Source: Planctomycetota bacterium
Lineage (GTDB): Bacteria; Planctomycetota; Phycisphaerae; Sedimentisphaerales; Anaerobacaceae
Assembly: GCA_030605475.1 (NCBI GenBank)
Contig: JAUWIG010000018.1
Coordinates: forward strand, 1-37,932
DNA length: 37,932 nucleotides
Reading direction: 5' to 3'
Each line of letters begins with the position of its first letter. The first letter of the stretch is position 1. Shown piece by piece: positions 7,067 to 15,843 of this stretch. The position numbers and the translations under genes were made by a program. The notes below the pieces were generated by a model. That model was given only the letters and a program-made list of their open reading frames with translations, had not been told where the DNA came from and ran no database searches.

Positions 7067-9267
7067 TACGATGCTCCCTTAGGAACCGCCGGTGCGTTAA
7101 CATCTGTTTCTTCTTCCTTCCTGACCCATCTAAAGTTCATACGTTTTAGTATGTTTTCAGGACGAAAGTGCACCGCTGCCAGAGATTGGGATTGAGCCAC
7201 GCCTTCCTTATAGACCTGCAGCGTCTTGATGTTTTCGTATTGTTGCTGGTCGAGGCGTTTGACTGAGATGTTCTTAATAACGTAGTAATTCATATCCGGT
7301 TTAAATTCCACAATTAGAGGCAGGGCCTCGACAGTGTCCCTGTCCTGCGGCACGAGCGAATAAAGCTGAGCCGTGAACAGGGCCTCTTTTTTGCTCGCAT
7401 CGACCAAGAACTGTGCCGTCGGGTCACCTGCGTTTTGCACGGTCAATGTCCCTATTCTCTCTCTTGACATTCTCTTTAGATTTGTCAAATTTTGCAGCTT
7501 GAATGCATCAGTGGCGGCTTCGCCCTGGCCGGCTTGTTTTCCATAAAGCTCGTTAAATTTATCAATCGCGTTCTCCCAGCCGTCCTTTGCCGCCAAGGCA
7601 ATAAACTCTTGGGTTTTGCTTTTGGCGGTATCCATTGCCGCAAGTTTCTTTAAGTCTTCTACCACTTTTTCTTTTACTGAGTAAACATCTTCGCTGGCCT
7701 GCTCCGTCGCCCGCTCAAGTGTGAGGGTCTTTGTGCTGTAGGTCTGATTTATGCTTTCCGGCTCAGAGGCCTTTTCAGCCTCTATCACCCGCATAACTGC
7801 AGTTATTCGTCCGAGTATATCCGTTACCGGCCCGATATTTTCATACAATCTCGGCCGTGGCGCGTCGAAGGGGCCAAGTTCGCTAACCTTCAGCTCATCG
7901 ATAGCAAACACAACCTGAGGTAAGCTCACTGTGTTGTATCCGTGGCCTTGCAGGTATAGCATTCCAAGATGCTTGTCCATCCGAATATCGTCTGCGCTAA
8001 GCATCCCTGTCTGTCCCGTATATACCTTGATTTTGTGTTTTTTAGTTAGCTGCTCGGCGGCGGCTTCATAATCACCAGCTATCTGCGTAAACTGCTCGGC
8101 GCTGAGACTCGCAGGCTCTGTATCTATATCTTGCAAACCGGCCTCAGTGAGTGTCTTTGCATCCTGCAGTATGCTCTCTGCCTTTGAGTTTATTTTGTTT
8201 TGCAGCAGGCTTTTTAAGATGTCATTTGCCGCCTCGGCGTAGCTTTTAGTTCGTTCGATTGGCGGCGAATCCGGGTCGTTTGGGTCTGATGACACTTGTT
8301 CAGTGTATTGTTCTCTATGTTTTTCGTAATATTCTTCTGCCTCTTGATGTGTAGGTGGCGTTACTATCGTCGAAATATCATCGAGTTTAACCGCGAGGTA
8401 TTCAAACTTAACCCTATCGGCAAGTTTATACCCGAAGCCATAGGGGTTTTCCTTGCTTACGGTGCCGGCAGAAAATTTCTTGTATTTGTCAAAATGCTCG
8501 GCCATTTTCTGCGGGGCTGGCCCATCTTGAATTTCGGCAAACAGAGCCGAATCAAATCTTACAAATTCGACGTCAATTGTTTCGCTCTCCAAGCTTGTGT
8601 TGTGCATTATCTGCCGTATAGTAGCGTTTTCGTTTGAGCAGATTATCATGGCGTATTCCAATGTCGCCAGTAATTTGCTGAACGTTGTCAGTGTCTCCTC
8701 CTCCGGAATCCCTCGCTGATTTATTAGTGAGCCGATTAGCTGTGAATATGTTGCGCCGTTAAAAAGTTGTGGTATTATGCTTGCTAACAGTGTGCCTGAA
8801 TTCTTGTTTGATACTTTGGTGCCTGCGAACTGTGCTTCGCTTTTCAGCAGCAGCCAGTATGTATGATTTGGCATCGAGCGTCTGTAAATATCGTTGATTT
8901 GTTTATCGCTAATCCTGTACCTGTTTGCTCTTATCACTTGTTTTATATGGTTGATTAATGCTGCTGAAGTTCCCCGCTCTGAAAATAACAGTTCGCCCAG
9001 TAGAATCATTTGTAAATCTTGCGAGGTGAGCATAACATTTGCCCGCAGCATTTTTAGAATTTCCAGTTCTCGTCTGGCCAAAGCCAAGTCGTTGTTTGTT
9101 ATTTTCCTGTCATCTGCGAAGTAAGCGACGGGTGTATGCAGCCCTGCTCTTCCTCTTCGACCAAGCTGCCGGATAAACTCGCCTCCTATAAAGCCGAACA
9201 TTAGAATGACGACCACGATAGCCATCAGCTTCTTGTTATTTTTGCGAAACCACTTTACTAAACTCAT
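7066..9267 (-). CDS. Membrane-anchored SurA/PpiD-like periplasmic chaperone
   Basis: A 733-residue protein with a short basic N-terminus (W-F-R-K-N-N-K-K), one membrane helix at about 13-30, and a large soluble region predicted outside the cytoplasm. The layout (anchor, then a SurA-N-like helical domain where D-D-R-K-I-T-N-N-D-L opens the fold, then a long alpha/beta region) matches PpiD-type chaperones. These assist the folding of exported proteins. A catalytic parvulin domain is not obvious, so it may be a chaperone without isomerase activity. A weak GGAG ribosome site precedes the ATG. It heads a three-gene operon and is divergent from hemL across 230 bases. Confidence 0.75.
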   Translation of the reverse strand: MSLVKWFRKNNKKLMAIVVVILMFGFIGGEFIRQLGRRGRAGLHTPVAYFADDRKITNNDLALARRELEILKMLRANVMLTSQDLQMILLGELLFSERGTSAALINHIKQVIRANRYRISDKQINDIYRRSMPNHTYWLLLKSEAQFAGTKVSNKNSGTLLASIIPQLFNGATYSQLIGSLINQRGIPEEETLTTFSKLLATLEYAMIICSNENATIRQIMHNTSLESETIDVEFVRFDSALFAEIQDGPAPQKMAEHFDKYKKFSAGTVSKENPYGFGYKLADRVKFEYLAVKLDDISTIVTPPTHQEAEEYYEKHREQYTEQVSSDPNDPDSPPIERTKSYAEAANDILKSLLQNKINSKAESILQDAKTLTEAGLQDIDTEPASLSAEQFTQIAGDYEAAAEQLTKKHKIKVYTGQTGMLSADDIRMDKHLGMLYLQGHGYNTVSLPQVVFAIDELKVSELGPFDAPRPRLYENIGPVTDILGRITAVMRVIEAEKASEPESINQTYSTKTLTLERATEQASEDVYSVKEKVVEDLKKLAAMDTAKSKTQEFIALAAKDGWENAIDKFNELYGKQAGQGEAATDAFKLQNLTNLKRMSRERIGTLTVQNAGDPTAQFLVDASKKEALFTAQLYSLVPQDRDTVEALPLIVEFKPDMNYYVIKNISVKRLDQQQYENIKTLQVYKEGVAQSQSLAAVHFRPENILKRMNFRWVRKEEETDVNAPAVPKGAS

Positions 9268-9497
9268 ATTTGTGCTCCGAGTTTACCTTGAGACTGTTGT
9301 TTCTATCGGTTCTTGAAACCCTATGAGTATATGCAACTGCCCTGTCTTTGCAAGAAAAATAGCGAAATTAACGGATAGTGGATAGCGTATGGCGGATAGA
9401 ATGAGGGTATTGAGAAGCGGCAATGACAAACAAGCAGTCGGTTTGAGTAATACAAATAAATTGCACTTGGCCGTTGAACTATTAAGATATTAAGCTG

Positions 9498-10877
9498 ATG
9501 AATGGACAAAAGGATAATTACCCGAAGTCAGCCGAGGCGTTTACGGAGGCCGAAAAAATTCTGCCTGGCGGCGTCAATTCACCGGTAAGGGCCTTTGGCG
9601 GTGTAGATACGGACCCGCTTTTCATCGAGCGTGCAGTCGGCTCGAAAGTTTACGATATCGACGGCAATGAGTACATCGACTACGTTGGTTCCTGGGGCCC
9701 TATGATATTGGGACACGCCCATCCGAAGGTAATAGAAGCCATTGGCGCTGCAGTATCGAGAGGCACCTCCTTCGGAGCCCCCACTTTAGCTGAGACGTCC
9801 CTGGCCCAAAAGATAATCGCTGCTTTTAGTTCTATTGAAAAAGTACGCCTTGTAAGCAGTGGGACCGAAGCGGTAATGGCTGCTGTACGGTTGGCCCGTG
9901 CGTATACCAAAAAGGACTTAATAATCAAAATGGCCGGCTGTTATCACGGCCATAGCGATTCACTGCTGGTAGCGGTAGGTTCCGGCCTTGCCGAGGCCGG
10001 CAGACCTTCAAGTGCCGGCGTTCCCGATTCGATTGCTGAACTGACCATTGTGATACCGTATAATGATATCGATGCTGCGGAAACTGCCTTTCAAAAACAC
10101 AAAGGGAAAATCGCAGCGGTTATAGTTGAGCCGGTGGCCGCAAATATGGGGGTGGTACCGCCAATCGACGGCTACCTGGGGGCGCTTCGCAGTTTATGCG
10201 ACGCTGAAGATGCACTCTTGATATTCGACGAGGTGATAACAGGCTTTCGCTTGGCACCCGGCGGAGCGCAGGAGCTTTTCGGCGTGAAAGCTGATATTAC
10301 CTGTCTTGGCAAAATCGTAGGTGGGGGGCTGCCGGCGGCGGCTTTTGGCGGCAGAGCTGATATTATGGATATGCTCGCCCCCGTCGGAGCGGTCTATCAG
10401 GCGGGCACCCTGAGCGGTAATCCAATCGCAACCGCAGCGGCTAATGCCACACTAAATATGCTGGCGAAAGGAAATTGCTACCAAAAGCTCGAATCTATCT
10501 CAGCGGGATTAGAAGCCGGACTGGCTAATGCTGCCAAAGATGCTGGAGTTGCTGTTACAATCAATCGTGTCGGCTCGATTATGAGCTGCTTCTTTACCCC
10601 GCACCAATTGAGACCGAGCCGGACGCTCGAATCCGTTGAAAAGGCCGGTTTTCTCTGCGGGGCAATTGGTGCTGGGGTAAGAAATTTTGCCGATGTTCAG
10701 TCAACCAATATAAAACAATTTAAGAGATTCTTCGCGGAAATGCTTAGGCGGGGCATTTACCTTGCTCCAAGCGCTTACGAAGCAATGTTCGTTTCATTGG
10801 CCCATACGCAACAGGACATTGAAAAGACCATCGAAGCAGCTAAGGAGAGTTTCCGCAAAGCAGAGGGCGAAAAATAG
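9498..10877 (+). CDS. hemL: Glutamate-1-semialdehyde 2,1-aminomutase with an internal insertion
   Basis: This PLP enzyme makes 5-aminolevulinate from glutamate-1-semialdehyde in the C5 tetrapyrrole pathway. N-terminal L-P-G-G-V-N-S-P-V-R-A-F is diagnostic. G-C-Y-H-G-H, I-F-D-E-V-I-T-G-F-R and the Schiff-base Lys272 in C-L-G-K-I-V-G-G-G-L-P are intact, as is the L-A-P-S-A-Y-E-A segment. At 459 residues it is about 30 longer than usual. The extra residues (about 367-393) lie between S-C-F-F-T-P and V-R-N-F-A-D-V, and the DNA coding for them is bounded by an inverted repeat. No strong ribosome site precedes the ATG. No other haem genes are adjacent. Confidence 0.95.
   Translation: MNGQKDNYPKSAEAFTEAEKILPGGVNSPVRAFGGVDTDPLFIERAVGSKVYDIDGNEYIDYVGSWGPMILGHAHPKVIEAIGAAVSRGTSFGAPTLAETSLAQKIIAAFSSIEKVRLVSSGTEAVMAAVRLARAYTKKDLIIKMAGCYHGHSDSLLVAVGSGLAEAGRPSSAGVPDSIAELTIVIPYNDIDAAETAFQKHKGKIAAVIVEPVAANMGVVPPIDGYLGALRSLCDAEDALLIFDEVITGFRLAPGGAQELFGVKADITCLGKIVGGGLPAAAFGGRADIMDMLAPVGAVYQAGTLSGNPIATAAANATLNMLAKGNCYQKLESISAGLEAGLANAAKDAGVAVTINRVGSIMSCFFTPHQLRPSRTLESVEKAGFLCGAIGAGVRNFADVQSTNIKQFKRFFAEMLRRGIYLAPSAYEAMFVSLAHTQQDIEKTIEAAKESFRKAEGEK
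10597..10677. repeat. In-frame palindrome-bounded insert within hemL
   Basis: CCCCGCACCAATTG (10597-10610) and CAATTGGTGCTGGGG (10663-10677) are reverse complements except for one extra base. They enclose the codons that lengthen HemL relative to its family. The 81 bases equal 27 codons, so the frame is kept. The arm resembles the hairpin arm at 2114-2121. Confidence 0.6.
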
Positions 10878-11008
10878 TGCTCTAAAAGAAGCAAATTCCT
10901 TGCACTTGTAGCAGAGGCGAAACATAATAGTAGCGGATAGTCGATAGCGGATAAAAAAACTAAACGCTATATACTAAATGCTGAATGCTAAATTTAGGAG
11001 ATTAAGAA

Positions 11009-11746
11009 ATGAATGAAGAGCAGGAAAAACAAAGCAGTTTAATCGACACTACTGATTGTCTCGAAGCTGTGGGGGTGTTTAGGGGATGGAAAAACTTTTT
11101 GTTTGTAATTATGATTTGCTGTCTTTTGCTGCTGCAGGCGTCCTTTTGGCTCGTAAATACCGGTTACGTTAAAACTGAAGATGCAGCCAAGAGTGAGTCA
11201 CCTGCTGTTGTGGCCGAAGAGCCAGACCAAATTAGCGAGGCTGCAAAGCAAGTAGCTGCAGAGCCAAACCAGCTGACCGAAGCCGTCTCGCAAGAACCGC
11301 AGCAGCCGAAACCACAAAAGACCAGCCCTCGCTTTGGTATAAAATTCGAGCATCTGGCCTGGCTTGTCCGGTTCTTAGACTTTGTGCTTGTCCTGACAGC
11401 CATACTTTACTGTCTGACAATGCTGTTTGGCTTGAAGGTCTCAATGGTGGGCAGGCTCGGCGGAATAAACCATATCTGTCGAGCATTTTTCCTCTCGCTG
11501 GCCTTTGTTGTTTTGCTGTTGCCGTGGCAGAGGTTCTTTGCCGGCGTAGTTTCCGGGGCGATGTACACGCCGCAGGAGTTGTCAAGCTGCTGTGCCGCTG
11601 CTGAGAGGGGTGGGATATTTGGCGCAGTCCTTCACTATTTGCGTTTCACCGGCTACTGGCTGTTGGTTGTGCTATTGCTTATTTTCTCGCAGGTCCGCAG
11701 CGCTCGCTGGGCAAAGGCTATCCTTCGTCGGCTGGAGGTGATGTAA
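11009..11746 (+). CDS. Integral membrane protein of unknown function
   Basis: A 245-residue protein with one membrane helix at about 31-49, then an acidic Pro/Gln/Glu-rich linker (about 55-105). Three further helices follow, at about 118-140, 156-172 and 213-232. The linker is probably outside the cytoplasm. No family was recognised. A good TAGGAG site lies 8 bases before the ATG. It ends three bases before the dehydrogenase gene, whose ribosome site (GGAGGTGA) is inside its last codons, so the two are probably co-transcribed. The 130 bases upstream hold short repeated words (GCGGATAG, CTAAATGCTGAATGC). Confidence 0.7.
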   Translation: MNEEQEKQSSLIDTTDCLEAVGVFRGWKNFLFVIMICCLLLLQASFWLVNTGYVKTEDAAKSESPAVVAEEPDQISEAAKQVAAEPNQLTEAVSQEPQQPKPQKTSPRFGIKFEHLAWLVRFLDFVLVLTAILYCLTMLFGLKVSMVGRLGGINHICRAFFLSLAFVVLLLPWQRFFAGVVSGAMYTPQELSSCCAAAERGGIFGAVLHYLRFTGYWLLVVLLLIFSQVRSARWAKAILRRLEVM

Positions 11747-11749
11747 AGG

Positions 11750-12637
11750 ATGGCCAAAGAGAGGGTTGGTTTTATCGGCACCGGTATTATGGGTAGGCCG
11801 ATGGCCCAAAACCTGCTAAAGGCAGGATACTCGGTAACCATCCACAATCGTACAAAGGCGAAAGCTGAGCAGCTTCTCTTGGATGGGGCGGCCTGGGCGG
11901 CTAATCCCGCTGAGGTCGCTAACAATAGTGATGTTGTAATAACCTGTGTTACCGATACGCCTGACGTCAGGAAAGTCCTTCTCGGCGAACACGGTGTAAT
12001 TGAAGCTGCAAGGCCGGGACTTATATGCATTGATATGAGCACAATTTCACCATCGGCGACAAAAGAGATGGGTGAGATTCTTGGGGCCAAGGGTGTGATA
12101 CTAATCGACGCACCCATAAGCGGCGGCGAAATAGGGGCTATCGAAGGCAAACTTTCGATAATGATGGGTGGACCCAAAGAGACGGTCGAAAAGGCCCGTT
12201 CTATTATGGAAGTGATGGGCCGAACCGTTACCTGGTGCGGCCCGCTCGGCTCAGGACAAATGACCAAACTGGCCAACCAGATAATGGTCATTCACACAAT
12301 AATGAGTATCGCTGAAGGTCTTGCTTTCGCTGAGAAAGCGGGACTGGATTTGCATACTACTCTAAAAGTAACCTCCGCAGGTGCTGCAGCAAGTCACTCG
12401 TTGAAGGCGCTCGGCCCAAAGATAATTGCCGGTGATTTTGCGCCTGCTTTTATGGTCGATTTGCAGCAGAAGGATTTGCGTCTGGTTCTTGAGTATGCCG
12501 AGCAGCTAAAGCAGCCTTTACCGGGTGTGGCTTTGGCTAAACAATTGCTGAGCGTCCTTCAGGCCCGGGGCCGAGGCCGGGACGGCACCCAGGCCCTTGT
12601 CGAGGTCATCCGCCAATTGGGGAAAAGTATAGATTAA
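11750..12637 (+). CDS. Beta-hydroxyacid dehydrogenase (3-hydroxyisobutyrate / tartronate-semialdehyde type)
   Basis: A 295-residue NAD(P)-dependent dehydrogenase. The N-terminal G-F-I-G-T-G-I-M-G-R-P-M-A is the family Rossmann signature, and N-R-T at 32-34 suggests NADP preference. D-A-P-I-S-G-G is the substrate-binding motif, and G-S-G-Q-M-T-K-L-A-N-Q carries the catalytic Lys. Members reduce or oxidise 3-hydroxyisobutyrate, glycerate/tartronate semialdehyde or succinic semialdehyde, and sequence alone does not decide among them. It overlaps functionally with no neighbour but is closely spaced after the membrane protein. The family is certain; the substrate is open. Confidence 0.92.
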   Translation: MAKERVGFIGTGIMGRPMAQNLLKAGYSVTIHNRTKAKAEQLLLDGAAWAANPAEVANNSDVVITCVTDTPDVRKVLLGEHGVIEAARPGLICIDMSTISPSATKEMGEILGAKGVILIDAPISGGEIGAIEGKLSIMMGGPKETVEKARSIMEVMGRTVTWCGPLGSGQMTKLANQIMVIHTIMSIAEGLAFAEKAGLDLHTTLKVTSAGAAASHSLKALGPKIIAGDFAPAFMVDLQQKDLRLVLEYAEQLKQPLPGVALAKQLLSVLQARGRGRDGTQALVEVIRQLGKSID

Positions 12638-12675
12638 GAGCTTTATGAATATTCGGGTTAATTAGCGGCACGGTG

Positions 12676-13338
12676 TTAACCCTGCTTATCTGAGACAATC
12701 TTGGCGGATTTTATCACTACAGCTTCAACGGGAACGTTAGCATGGGGACCTTTCCGCGTTGTCTTAACAGCGGCGACAGCATCCACAACATCCATACCTT
12801 TGACTACTTTGCCAAATACAGCGTACCCCGGGTTGCTTGGCCCGGTGTGATTTAGAAAGTCATTGTTTTTAAGATTGATAAAAAACTGAGCTGTGGCGCT
12901 ATTAGGATTATTTGTGCGGGCCATTGCAATAGTGCCGAGGTCATTTTTCAGGCCGTTGCTGGCTTCGTTAGTAATCGGCGGGCGCGGTATTTTTTGCTTC
13001 ATCTCCGCCGTGAATCCGCCGCCCTGTATCATAAAGTTCGGTATAACCCTGTGAAATATCGTGCCGTTGTAAAAGCCTTCCTTCACGTACTGAAGGAAAT
13101 TCTTTACTGTAATCGGCGCGGCCTTTTCGTTGAGCTCAATGACGATGTCACCCATAGTTGTTTCCAATTTTACCTTCTTTGGTCTCATAGCTGTTTCCTT
13201 TGGCTTCTCACTGACTATTCTTTCTTCAGTTTTTTTGTCTGAGGCGTCACTTGTTTGCTTATCGCAGCTGGCCATCAGCGCGACAGCCGACACCACAAAC
13301 ACTATCAACACCACACTAACCCAAAATTTGCGAATCAT
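12676..13338 (-). CDS. Cyclophilin-type peptidyl-prolyl isomerase, lipoprotein
   Basis: A 220-residue protein with an N-terminal hydrophobic helix ending in L-M-A-S-C, a lipobox placing the lipidated Cys at residue 25. A charged linker leads to a cyclophilin domain from about 56. [13 protein letters not shown] and A-M-A-R-T-N[12 protein letters not shown] carry the catalytic Arg, Phe and Gln residues. It should catalyse proline isomerisation in the periplasm, tethered to a membrane. The ATG has a strong AGGAGG site. It is transcribed toward the dehydrogenase gene, with only 38 bases between the two stops and no clear terminator. Confidence 0.93.
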   Translation of the reverse strand: MIRKFWVSVVLIVFVVSAVALMASCDKQTSDASDKKTEERIVSEKPKETAMRPKKVKLETTMGDIVIELNEKAAPITVKNFLQYVKEGFYNGTIFHRVIPNFMIQGGGFTAEMKQKIPRPPITNEASNGLKNDLGTIAMARTNNPNSATAQFFINLKNNDFLNHTGPSNPGYAVFGKVVKGMDVVDAVAAVKTTRKGPHANVPVEAVVIKSAKIVSDKQG

Positions 13339-13569
13339 ATAGTATTCCTCCTAAAACCAATCTCGCCTTACTTATATACTACCCCCGACAAAAAAGCAAT
13401 ACTTAGCCTGTGCCGTGATTACAACTCTGCTAAAACAACTCCTTGCTATTTACCCCTGTTTCTGCTATAATTCCTTGTTTTCACTGCCTGTAAATTTGAG
13501 GGGATTTTCTGCTCTTTTGAAGGGAAATAGTGATATTTGAGAGATAGAGGTGAGAATGGTAGGGTGAGA

Positions 13570-14364
13570 ATGCGGAGAGGAAAAACAAGTTTCTTTCTTT
13601 TAGTCCTACTCGTTGCATCATTTTTTGGTGGAGGAGTTGCTCAAGCAAATGATGCAAATAATTGGGGTGCCCTAAAGATAGATATTAGGTTAGAGGGTAA
13701 ACAGCTTAATCATTCTTTATATATTGTTAAAGATGATTTATATAAACCTGGTGCTTCAGACGGCATTGATAGTTGGGATACTGAACAAACATTATTTCTT
13801 CAAGATAGGTCAGGGGCTTTTTCAGATGTTGAAAACAAAAAACTTCGTACGGATACCAGAGCAAATGCAAGCAGAACAGCAGCTCATGTCAAAGGCTTTC
13901 ACAATGGAACTATCGCACCAGGAAGCGAACCTAACATAATAGTAGAACTAAGCTGGCAATATGCAGAGCCTGATGTAGGTAGATTCGGAGATATGCCTTT
14001 AATCGCAACAAAAGAAGACTCTAATGGAAATAATATTGAAAATGGTGGCTATAGGGGAGATATAAGGGCTGAAATGGATTACTCAGGGCCAGACTTTGCA
14101 AGCATTGACTTTGGAGAACTACCAGCAGGAACCTATACCCCTGATACTCCTTTTATTCATCTTAGAGTAGATTTTGATAAACCACTCGGTGACTTGGATA
14201 ATGATAATGTAGTTAATCTTAAGGACTATGCCATTATAGCCAAAAGATGGAGAAAAGAAGAAAGAAGCATAGCAGATATATCTGGGCGAAATGATGTTCC
14301 TGACAGGACAGTGGATTATTATGACTTAGGAGAGCTTGTTGGCAGCTGGTTGGAGGGAGGATAG
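13570..14364 (+). CDS. Secreted protein with C-terminal dockerin-like segment
   Basis: A 264-residue protein. The ATG at 13570 is preferred over an in-frame TTG at 13537 because it directly begins a signal peptide (R-R-G-K, then a hydrophobic core, A-Q-A cleavage) and follows a GGGTGA site. The middle is a beta-rich domain with no recognised family. Residues from about 208 (G-D-L-D-N-D-N-V-V-N-L-K-D-Y-A-I-I-A-K-R-W) form a calcium-binding, dockerin-like loop, and a degenerate second loop ends in G-S-W-L. This tail is typical of exported Phycisphaerae proteins. The gene is clearly AT-richer than its surroundings, with many AAA, GAA and ATA codons, which suggests different ancestry. Confidence 0.8.
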   Translation: MRRGKTSFFLLVLLVASFFGGGVAQANDANNWGALKIDIRLEGKQLNHSLYIVKDDLYKPGASDGIDSWDTEQTLFLQDRSGAFSDVENKKLRTDTRANASRTAAHVKGFHNGTIAPGSEPNIIVELSWQYAEPDVGRFGDMPLIATKEDSNGNNIENGGYRGDIRAEMDYSGPDFASIDFGELPAGTYTPDTPFIHLRVDFDKPLGDLDNDNVVNLKDYAIIAKRWRKEERSIADISGRNDVPDRTVDYYDLGELVGSWLEGG

Positions 14365-14426
14365 GAAGGACAAAGGGGTTGTTATGGTTGCGGCTGTGTG
14401 TCACCAGAAATGCCGATTGGCAAAGG

Positions 14427-14450
14427 CCCTTCGACATGCTCAGGGCAGGC
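14427..14450. repeat. CTTCGAC...GCTCAGG dispersed repeat
   Basis: CCCTTCGACATGCTCAGGGC is one short copy of a family also found at 14808-14880, 15561-15616, 18197-18237, 35188-35220 and 35583-35600. The members share CTTCGAC followed by GCTCAGG or its reverse complement. They lie almost always between genes. Confidence 0.6.
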
Positions 14451-14478
14451 GTGGCCGGAACCGGATTTCAAGTATTTT

Positions 14479-14757
14479 TTAGTGTTTTGTTTTGCTAAGA
14501 CATTTGAGGAGTGTTAAATCGCCGTTGATTAAGGATTGTTTTTTCTTGCGAGACCACTTCTTTATTTGCTTTTCACGTTTGATAGCTTGCCTTTCTGTTA
14601 GGTGTGCTTCTTTATAGACTAATTCTATTGGAAGTCTAGTTGCTGTCCATCTTGACGCTCTACGGGAATTATGTTGAGTAAGCCTCGCCGCGAGAGCATT
14701 GGTATGGCCAATGTAGTAGCTATTGTCTGCACATCGGAGTATATAGGTAAACCACAT
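14479..14757 (-). CDS. GIY-YIG domain protein, UPF0213/YhbQ-like
   Basis: A 92-residue protein that is almost entirely one GIY-YIG nuclease domain. Y-I-L-R-C...S-Y-Y-I-G-H-T are the two family strands. A conserved Arg lies in L-A-A-R-L-T-Q-H, followed by the Glu/Lys-rich E-R-Q-A-I-K-R-E-K-Q-I-K-K-W helix carrying the likely metal-binding Glu. Small proteins of this type are common and mostly uncharacterised; some relatives cut DNA. It lies in a repeat-rich stretch and has no partner gene. The start is followed by M-W-F-T-Y, a usual N-terminus. Confidence 0.85.
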   Translation of the reverse strand: MWFTYILRCADNSYYIGHTNALAARLTQHNSRRASRWTATRLPIELVYKEAHLTERQAIKREKQIKKWSRKKKQSLINGDLTLLKCLSKTKH

Positions 14758-14807
14758 ATTGCCTATATATACTTAATAGATGTTACATACAAACTATTCG
14801 AATAAAG

Positions 14808-14962
14808 CCCCTCGACAAGCTCGGGACAGGCCCTTCGATGCGTTCGCTTCGCTCACTTACTCAGGACATTCGACTCGCTAATGAATCATAAATCCCATAT
14901 TGGTTTTTGTTCCAATTTTGCTTTTAACCGGCCTGCCATGAGCGAGCGCAGCGAGTCGAATG
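14808..14962. repeat. Repeat block abutting the 3' end of tmRNA
   Basis: Two CTTCGA/GCTCAGG-type units (14808-14866) are followed by CATTCGACTCGCT (14867-14879), whose perfect reverse complement AGCGAGTCGAATG is at 14950-14962. The right arm overlaps the last two bases of the tmRNA gene. Between the arms is plain AT-rich sequence. A copy of a repeat has come to rest exactly at the tmRNA 3' end. Confidence 0.6.
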
Positions 14963-15313
14963 GAGGCGGGGGGATTCGAACCCCCGTCCCGTGATGTTTC
15001 AAACCAAGCGTCTACATGCTTAGTCGTTTGATTGTTTTTTCGCCTCATTAAGCGCCAAACGACAGGCTCTTAAGTCGGCTATTTCGGGATTAAATCTTGC
15101 CTTGCCGGCCCGAACAACCGGCTCGGCCAGCCCACTTTTTGACGCCCTTGCCAAACCCGCGGGCGAAGTCAGGCAGGACGGGCTGCTAATTAAGCAGCCA
15201 TTTGCAACTGGTAGTTGCCAATTAAAATTTATTGCCGGATGATTAACCAGGCCAACCGGCGTCCTGGACATGCAACTTGGCTCTCCGCCATCCGGTCGAA
15301 GCCATTCGCCCCC
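14961..15313 (-). ncRNA. ssrA: tmRNA
   Basis: The minus strand begins GGGGGCGAATGGCTTCGACCG and ends with a T-arm (GGGGGTTCGAATCCCCC) followed by CGCCTCC and a discriminator A. The first seven bases pair with CGCCTCC (one G-U), closing the tRNA-like domain. The conserved ACTAAGCATGTAGACGC stretch precedes the 3' domain. A frame ending GGC AAC TAC CAG TTG CAA ATG GCT GCT TAA encodes a tag that ends in Ala-Ala, and its stop lies in the loop of a perfect hairpin (GGCTGCT/AGCAGCC), as expected for the tag region. The tag therefore reads about GNYQLQMAA; its first residue is uncertain. CCA is not encoded. It rescues stalled ribosomes. Confidence 0.95.
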
Positions 15314-15378
15314 GTATTCACTTTTCAAAAATCTCGCTCCTGTGGTTCAATAGTCCGCCTGTAGCATACTATCTGACA

Positions 15379-15407
15379 ATATTACAACAAAAAAATCTGA
15401 ATGTCAA
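15379..15407 (-). promoter_or_regulatory. Promoter of the tmRNA gene
   Basis: On the minus strand TTGACA (15407-15402) and TAATAT (15384-15379) are separated by 17 bases. The start would be about 60 bases before the mature 5' end of tmRNA, consistent with a leader trimmed by RNase P. The rest of the interval 15408-15843 holds no gene; it contains the repeats listed separately. Confidence 0.65.
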
Positions 15408-15560
15408 CCTGTTTTTCTTAAGTGGGGTTGCAATATCGCATTATCGTAGCGAACAAGGCCGGTAAGGGCGAGCTGAGTTTCAGCGTGCAGGGACTTTCAG
15501 CTTTTAGCTGCCGGGATGGCAGGAGGGATATTAGCATTGTATTGAGTGTGCTTTCGCTTT

Positions 15561-15616
15561 CCCTTCGACCCTTCGACTACGCTCAGGACAGGCTTCGCTC
15601 AGGACAAGGCTCGAGG
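15561..15616. repeat. CTTCGAC...GCTCAGGACA repeat, tandem copies
   Basis: CCCTTCGACCCTTCGACTACGCTCAGG followed by a second GCTCAGGACA unit is a compound copy of the dispersed family described at 14427. It lies in the non-coding stretch between the tmRNA promoter and the lysine-rich protein. Confidence 0.6.
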
Positions 15617-15726
15617 CCGGGGATGCGTATCGCGTGAAAAATCCGCGCATTGGGCCTTCTATGGAATCGGGCGTACTCAAAGTCACCTGCTTGTCCAAAC
15701 AGCTCAGCCTGGACCCCAAACGGGTT

Positions 15727-15767
15727 CCCATTTTATGATGTGTTGCAGTGGACCCCGCAAAATGGGG
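15727..15767. repeat. Inverted repeat CCCATTTTATGA / GCAAAATGGG, copy 2
   Basis: Left arm 15727-15738 and right arm about 15757-15767 match the element at 5383-5445, including the shared TGATGTRTTGC just inside the left arm. Further GGGGCCCC and AAATGTCCTTTGG words follow to 15830, so the copy may be compound. Confidence 0.6.
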
Positions 15768-15843
15768 CCCCTGCCTTTTATTGTGTTTAGGGGCCCCACA
15801 AAATGTCCTTTGGTCCCCTGTGAGGGACCGGTTTTGTAACTTG

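Noticed and set aside
15020-15328. A 102-codon frame on the minus strand
   Set aside because: It lies inside the tmRNA gene; the structured RNA accounts for it.
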